64,000 nt of DNA, from NCBI GenBank assembly GCA_014801985.1, contig JAAVDD010000034.1, positions 55,844-119,843 of the forward strand, in the 5' to 3' direction. Positions 58,775 to 64,000 of the stretch are shown in pieces. This stretch comes from Bacteroides sp. GTDB taxonomy: Bacteria > Bacteroidota > Bacteroidia > Bacteroidales > Muribaculaceae. The position numbers and the translations under genes were made by a program. Below the pieces are notes generated by a model that had not been told where the DNA came from, did not search any database, and saw only the letters and a list, made by a program, of their open reading frames with translations. Numbering within the stretch: position 1 is the stretch's first letter; each line of letters opens with the position of its first letter.

Positions 58775-59581
58775 TCAGAGTCGGGAAGATATGGCATTTA
58801 GCTCTCGTTTTTCCGAAGAGGAGAGGGATGCATATCCGGAGACTCTCACCTTGTCAAGCAGTTGGTCGAGGCGTTCTTCATCCGATAGAGTGCTGCCCGA
58901 TGTATTGCGGGAGGAATCCGTGGCTGCATTCGACTTCATTCTGCGCCATTTCTCTGCAATCCAGCCTGCTGTGGTGGAGCCGGATGTTCCTTTGAGTATG
59001 GCCGGAGCGAAAAGTCCGAAAATCACTCCACCGAAATGCGCAGAAAAACCGCCGGCGTTTCCTCCTCCGATTCCGAGGAACGTGAGGAGAATGCATAGGA
59101 GTGCGATATATTTCAAGCGTACTCCGGTGATGAGGAAGAGTCTGAGTTCAAGATTTGGAGCCATTACTGAAGCGGCGGTCATCACTGCCAGTACAGCCGC
59201 CGAGGATCCTATTAGGTAGCTTCCGGGAAGGGGAGATCCCATAGCGCAGACCGTCACATAGAAAATCGCTCCCGTCAGTCCCCCTCCGAGATAGGTCCAA
59301 AGAAGGGAACGGGAGGAGGAGATGTAAAGGAATATGCGTCCGAACCATAGAAGCCATAGCATATTGAAGAGCAGATGAAGTAAGGAGGCCTGCGTGAACA
59401 TATAGCTCACTGCTGTCCATGGCCGACTGAGGAACAGATCCCAATCCGAAGGAATGACCAGCGAGGGGAGAAGGGGTATGTCGGATAGGGATAGAACCCC
59501 CACCGTGATTGCCACAGCCAGATTGACGGCGATAAGCGTGAAGAGGAGAGGGGAGCGCGAGATATATTCTTTGAATGTCAT
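58775..59581 (-). CDS. Rhomboid family intramembrane serine protease
   Basis: 'HLLFNMLWLLWFGRIF', 'YLIGSSAAVLAV' (Ser), 'SAHFGGVIFGL' (His). Confidence 0.88.
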   Translation of the reverse strand: MTFKEYISRSPLLFTLIAVNLAVAITVGVLSLSDIPLLPSLVIPSDWDLFLSRPWTAVSYMFTQASLLHLLFNMLWLLWFGRIFLYISSSRSLLWTYLGGGLTGAIFYVTVCAMGSPLPGSYLIGSSAAVLAVMTAASVMAPNLELRLFLITGVRLKYIALLCILLTFLGIGGGNAGGFSAHFGGVIFGLFAPAILKGTSGSTTAGWIAEKWRRMKSNAATDSSRNTSGSTLSDEERLDQLLDKVRVSGYASLSSSEKRELNAISSRL

Positions 59582-59639
59582 TGAATGAAAGTCATTGAAT
59601 CCGGATAAATATCGGAGCCGAGGCTCCGGCAATGGCACA

Positions 59640-60398
59640 TTAGAAATAGTTTCCGCCGAGGGTCCCTTTCTTTTTCCAGTAAAGGAGCAGGATCAATCCG
59701 AAGAGCATTCCTCCGAGATGGGCAAAATGGGCAACAGTGGACTGCGCTCCTCCCACTCCAAGGAAAAACTCTATCACTCCGTAACCTATCACCATATATT
59801 TGGCCTTGATGGGAATGGGGATAAAGAAAAGATATAGCGGCATATTAGGAAAGACGAATGCAAATCCGAGCAGCAGACCGAAGATTGCCCCGGATGCACC
59901 GACTACAATCATTGTCATATTTTTGAAAGCCTCGATATTCTGTGTAAGCGAGATGTCGCCCGAAGCAACGGCTGCATCCACGGCCTGTTTCATGTGTTCG
60001 TATGTGAGACCGTTCAGGCGAGCCATGTCGGAGATATATTCATGTTCCCATGTGAGTGCCCAAACACCCTCTTGCACCAGGGCGGCTCCGATGCCGCAAA
60101 TCATATAGAACACGAAGAAGCGTTGCGAACCCCACACCTGTTCAAGAATACGCCCGAACATCCATAGCGTGAACATATTGAAAAGGATATGAAAGAAGTT
60201 GTGGGAATCATGCACAAACATATATGTTATTAACTGGGCCGGGTTGAACAGGGAGGCCGAGATATAATGCAGTCCGAGACGGTTGGTTATGAAATATCCG
60301 ATCTGATTGGGGAAGAGCACCATCGCCAGCCATATAATAAGATTGACGATGATAAGGTTTTTCGTAACCGGTGGAATCTCTTTTAGAAAATTGTTCAT
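59640..60398 (-). CDS. Rhomboid family intramembrane serine protease
   Basis: 'FHILFNMFTLWMFGRILE', GASG motif 'VVGASGAIFGLLLGF', 'VAHFAHLGGMLFGL'. Confidence 0.92.
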   Translation of the reverse strand: MNNFLKEIPPVTKNLIIVNLIIWLAMVLFPNQIGYFITNRLGLHYISASLFNPAQLITYMFVHDSHNFFHILFNMFTLWMFGRILEQVWGSQRFFVFYMICGIGAALVQEGVWALTWEHEYISDMARLNGLTYEHMKQAVDAAVASGDISLTQNIEAFKNMTMIVVGASGAIFGLLLGFAFVFPNMPLYLFFIPIPIKAKYMVIGYGVIEFFLGVGGAQSTVAHFAHLGGMLFGLILLLYWKKKGTLGGNYF

Positions 60399-60504
60399 AT
60401 TTCCTGATGTGTATAATAATTTACAAATGTAGCAAAATTGCGTGGAGTCTGAAAGAAAAATAAGAATTTTTAAGAAATTGAGTGCAAGAGAATCTTGAAA
60501 TATT

Positions 60505-60535
60505 TTTGCACTTCATTGGATTTTGATTAATTTTG
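60505..60535 (+). promoter_or_regulatory. Consensus Bacteroidetes promoter
   Basis: TTTG - N19 - TAATTTTG upstream of ATG 60582. Confidence 0.7.
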
Positions 60536-60581
60536 TAAGGTATTGGAAGATTAATGATAACATAAACTTAACCATGAACGA

Positions 60582-62561
60582 ATGAAATTACTCCGTTGTC
60601 ACATTATCCTTATTATTATTTTGGGATCTCTCCTTCATCTTTTATCCGGTTGCGGCATCACAGGTGAATCCCGGAAAAGTATGGATCGAGCGGAGGCACT
60701 GATGGAGTCTGCCCCCGATTCAGCCATGACCATCCTTGATTCCATCACCCTCGGAGCCCTCTCCTCGGAGAGAGACAAGGCGCGCCATGCCCTCCTGAGA
60801 TCGATGGCCCTCGACAAGAACTTCATAGACACCATCACCTTCGATGTCCTTCAGCCCGCAATCGACTGCTATCTTGAAAAAGGAACCCCCGACGAAAAAC
60901 TGCGTACCCTATACTATCAGGGCCGCATATATCAGAATAGAAAGGAGGATGAGGAGGCGATGAAATGTTTCATCAAGGCCACCGAATTCAACGCTGGCAT
61001 CACCGACAGCCTGATGCTTGCACATGCCTATACAGCAAAGGGCTCCATCTACTACGACCAGAACAAATACATCTCCGCGATTCGGTCGTATCTGAAGGGG
61101 GCCGACATTTACCGGGACATATCCAGGGTGGATTACCAGACCGATAACCTTCTGCAGGTCCTGGACTCCTACATCAATATCCAAGACAGGTATCATTCCG
61201 ACAGTATATTGGATATAGTTAAGACGCTACCGAGGGAGTATTATGAGGCGCAGAACCTGTATCTGCATTGCCGGATAGTCTATGCCAATAAATTTCTTTC
61301 CCCGATGGAGATCAGGGATATGCTCGATACCATACATCGTGACAGGCTAAACGATGACCTCCTTCTGGATCTGGCAAGAGGATATGTGAGGGCAGGTGAT
61401 AAAGTAAATTCCATGGAATGCCTGAAAGAGGTCTCCCTCTCCTTCCGCGACCGTGTGAAGTACTCTGCGATAAAATCGGAGGTAGAGGAAATTAACGGTG
61501 AATACCGGGAAGCGTTGACCTCCTTGAAAAAGGGGATCGAGGCCTCCGATTCTATAGTGGGAGAGTGGACAGGAGACGACAGGCTCTTTGCCGAGAGTAA
61601 ATATGAATTGGAGAGGCAGATAGATGCCGGCAACGAGCGTGAGCTGAGGATTATATTCATCTCCATTATCATAATCCTGAGCCTGTGTACCATATCGCTG
61701 GGACTCTTGCTGTGCCTTGCCAAAGCCAAGATAAAGGCTATGGGTAATGATAAGACAATAAGGAATCAGAAGTATGAGGCCGTTCTGGTCAACAGAAAAT
61801 TCGCAAATATTCAGAAGCAGCAGGAACAGATTAACAGGGAGCACGAGGCTCTTCTAAAGGAGAGGCACAGGTTGAAGGAGGAAAACAGTTTATATAAAAG
61901 CGAGGCGGAAAGACTCAGGAAGGACACGGAGAGGCAGGAGATGAGGATTGAGGAATGCGACCTTGAACTATCCCGGATAACCACCATGTTGGATCAGACG
62001 TCAACCGAGCGCGATGCGATTCATGACAGATGCGCAGACCTCATGAGAAGCAACAAGGAGTTGCTGGAGAGAGTTGCAGAAATGCAGGCCACTGCGCAGA
62101 CGCTTGATGATGAGAGGGGGATGCTGTCACAAAGACTGAAAGACACCGTAAGAGAGGCCGAGACGATGAGGCGACACCTTATTGATGAATCCACATTGAT
62201 AAATGCACTCATAGCCGGTCATATCACCTCCAATGACAGTTATCTGGGCATGTACAGGAGATTACAGGATATGATTGACAATGACAGGGAGGGTTTCCTG
62301 AAGGCCATGAGGGAACGCTTCCGATCAATCTATCCCGGTTTCATGCGTCATCTCGACGATTTGAGTCTCTCGGATACAGAACAAAATTATGTATGCCTCT
62401 ATGCTTTGGGTCTTCGTCCCAAGGAGATTGGCGACTACCTTGGGAGTAAGAGATACTATATTGTCAGCAGTAAGATACGTATGAAGCTTGGATTGGATAA
62501 GAACGGCACAAACCTCGGAGCATTCATAAAAGGAGAAATAGGAAGGGAGTGGGATCAATAA
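60582..62561 (+). CDS. Membrane-anchored TPR/coiled-coil protein with C-terminal LuxR-like HTH
   Basis: Lipobox-like N-term (LLSGC), helical repeats, TM 'LRIIFISIIIILSLCTISLGLLLCL', long coiled coil, 'LSDTEQNYVCLYALGLRPKEIGDYLGSKRYYIVSSKIRMKLGL'. Confidence 0.75.
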   Translation: MKLLRCHIILIIILGSLLHLLSGCGITGESRKSMDRAEALMESAPDSAMTILDSITLGALSSERDKARHALLRSMALDKNFIDTITFDVLQPAIDCYLEKGTPDEKLRTLYYQGRIYQNRKEDEEAMKCFIKATEFNAGITDSLMLAHAYTAKGSIYYDQNKYISAIRSYLKGADIYRDISRVDYQTDNLLQVLDSYINIQDRYHSDSILDIVKTLPREYYEAQNLYLHCRIVYANKFLSPMEIRDMLDTIHRDRLNDDLLLDLARGYVRAGDKVNSMECLKEVSLSFRDRVKYSAIKSEVEEINGEYREALTSLKKGIEASDSIVGEWTGDDRLFAESKYELERQIDAGNERELRIIFISIIIILSLCTISLGLLLCLAKAKIKAMGNDKTIRNQKYEAVLVNRKFANIQKQQEQINREHEALLKERHRLKEENSLYKSEAERLRKDTERQEMRIEECDLELSRITTMLDQTSTERDAIHDRCADLMRSNKELLERVAEMQATAQTLDDERGMLSQRLKDTVREAETMRRHLIDESTLINALIAGHITSNDSYLGMYRRLQDMIDNDREGFLKAMRERFRSIYPGFMRHLDDLSLSDTEQNYVCLYALGLRPKEIGDYLGSKRYYIVSSKIRMKLGLDKNGTNLGAFIKGEIGREWDQ

Positions 62562-62673
62562 AATGGAGTGCGGTTGTTAAACTTTATATTGCACTGTAAG
62601 AAGTACAAGTATAAATAAAATTTTAATTTATTAGATTTCAATATATTACGATTTTGATTTGTTAAACTTATTT

Positions 62674-62705
62674 TTTGAATGTAGTTGGAAACCTTATTAA
62701 TTTTG
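62674..62705 (+). promoter_or_regulatory. Consensus Bacteroidetes promoter
   Basis: TTTG - N20 - TAATTTTG, 24 nt before ATG 62730. Confidence 0.7.
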
Positions 62706-62729
62706 CCGGACAAACTAATTCCAACTATT

Positions 62730-63086
62730 ATGATAAAAAGAATTATCGCGACATTATTTGCAGTCCTCGCCGTACTTCCGGCTGTGGGGGAAAAAACGAC
62801 CATTCCTATCAAGGGATATAAGGGTCATGCCGACAAGGTGGATCAACCGGTTAAACATCGCAACCCGATGCTACTACCCGTGGAGGTCACGTATGATGAT
62901 GAGGCCATGACCATAGAGGTTTCATGCACCGCTGATCTTGAAGGGGAAGTGTCAGTCTATGACTCCCACGATGAGATGGAGGGATATTCACCCTGTATGA
63001 ATTCCATTATACCGTTAACTAGTTATGGGTATCACATCATCGTTATCGAGGGCGATGATTGGATCGGCACTGGTGTAATTGAATAA
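62730..63086 (+). CDS. DUF3244-type small secreted protein
   Basis: Signal peptide MIKRIIATLFAVLAVLPAVGE; 'NPMLLPVEVTYDDEAMTIEVSCTADLEGEVSVYD'. Confidence 0.7.
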   Translation: MIKRIIATLFAVLAVLPAVGEKTTIPIKGYKGHADKVDQPVKHRNPMLLPVEVTYDDEAMTIEVSCTADLEGEVSVYDSHDEMEGYSPCMNSIIPLTSYGYHIIVIEGDDWIGTGVIE

Positions 63087-63155
63087 AAAATACGGACGTA
63101 ATCAAAAGGATCACTAAATATTTCTAATATCCATAATCTCTAAACCACAACAGCT

Positions 63156-64000
63156 ATGAGAGTAAAATTTATGTTTCTAAGTCTGCTGCTCAGTTGCATC
63201 TTTTCTTCTGCAGCCATCGCACAGCCATTACCCCAACCCTTTGCTCAGGAATATGAATATGTGGATTTGGGCGATCTTTCAATATATTCCAATGAAAGGA
63301 ATGGTAGAGAATTTCAGGATCCTGAAATGGGCCAGACAGTGGCTAAAATACAGAGTCTGCCCCGGAAGGCAAGAGTGAAACAGCCGACACGCTCAGACGT
63401 GAGATTTCAAGATGTGACGGTGGTGACCGCAGGAAGTCTTGCATCATTGCTTGGTAACGAAATAAATGAAATAGATTCACTCGTAGTGCGTGGCCCGGTA
63501 AACTACGTAGACATATATACGATGTGGAGGAGTAGTTTTTATGGTAAACTGACTGTACTTAATCTGGAGAATGCTGAAATTCAAGATAATCGTCTGCCGA
63601 GGAATGCCTTCTGGTATCAAGAGGAGCAATATACTCTCGGCTCAGACATTATTGAAGCCATCAATCTTCGCAGAATCATACTGCCAGAGGGATTGGAAGA
63701 GATTGGTGAAGGTGCATTTGCCTATGCTATAAATCTGGAAGAGATTAACTTCCCTTCCACTTTAAAAGAAATTCAAGGACATATTTTTACCGATTGTGTT
63801 CGTTTGAATGTCAATCCTCTTGTTATACCCGAAGGAGTGGAAGAAATAGGGTATATGGCCTTTAATAATTGTAAGTCACTTACTGCAAAGGTAGTGATGC
63901 CATCGACTTTAAAGAGAATCAAAGGAGGGGCTTTCGTTGGAAGCAGGATAACGGAATGTAATTTTCCTGAGGGGTTGGAGGAAATTGGCGAGTGTGCATT
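63156..64000 (+). CDS. BspA-like leucine-rich repeat (LRR_5) surface protein, 3'-partial at the window edge
   Basis: Manual translation from ATG 63156: signal peptide, then 'ILPEGLEEIGEGAFAYAINLEEINFPSTLKEIQGHIFTDCVRLNVNPLVIPEGVEEIGYMAFNNCKSL'; absent from ORF track because it runs off the end. Confidence 0.88.
   Translation, partial: MRVKFMFLSLLLSCIFSSAAIAQPLPQPFAQEYEYVDLGDLSIYSNERNGREFQDPEMGQTVAKIQSLPRKARVKQPTRSDVRFQDVTVVTAGSLASLLGNEINEIDSLVVRGPVNYVDIYTMWRSSFYGKLTVLNLENAEIQDNRLPRNAFWYQEEQYTLGSDIIEAINLRRIILPEGLEEIGEGAFAYAINLEEINFPSTLKEIQGHIFTDCVRLNVNPLVIPEGVEEIGYMAFNNCKSLTAKVVMPSTLKRIKGGAFVGSRITECNFPEGLEEIGECA

Overview
The window reads as a bacterial chromosome segment from the Bacteroidetes, most likely Bacteroidales and possibly Muribaculaceae. 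That placement is inferred from gene content, T9SS C-terminal sorting tails and TTTG-N19/20-TAnnTTTG promoters. It runs from the end of a ribosomal operon (partial rpoA, rplQ, a tRNA-Arg(CCG)) through housekeeping genes (ung, cls, ilvE, rpsA, parE, coaD, aqpZ-like, M3 and M48 peptidases, two rhomboids, pulA). These are interspersed with many secreted or surface proteins: three large fn3/anchor-type T9SS cargo proteins, a subtilase, SusE/F-like proteins and a BspA-like LRR protein. No prophage, integrase, IS element or CRISPR array was seen. The most unusual regions are: (i) a scarred locus at 5.3-8.5 kb with a chimeric MmcQ::cls-tail gene, a paralogous gene remnant, a 6 x 33-bp array of promoter-like repeats in front of a truncated AAA ATPase, and a 14-bp direct repeat flanking the array and ATPase; (ii) a head-to-head junction of two 5'-truncated genes near 20.2 kb; (iii) an ECF-sigma operon encoding an (L-S-x)n tripeptide-repeat protein and an exact 60-bp-period GSGD solenoid; (iv) a candidate ~240-nt non-coding transcript near 55.1-55.4 kb with a consensus promoter and strong 3' hairpin. 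All family assignments are from reading sequence only; no searches were run.
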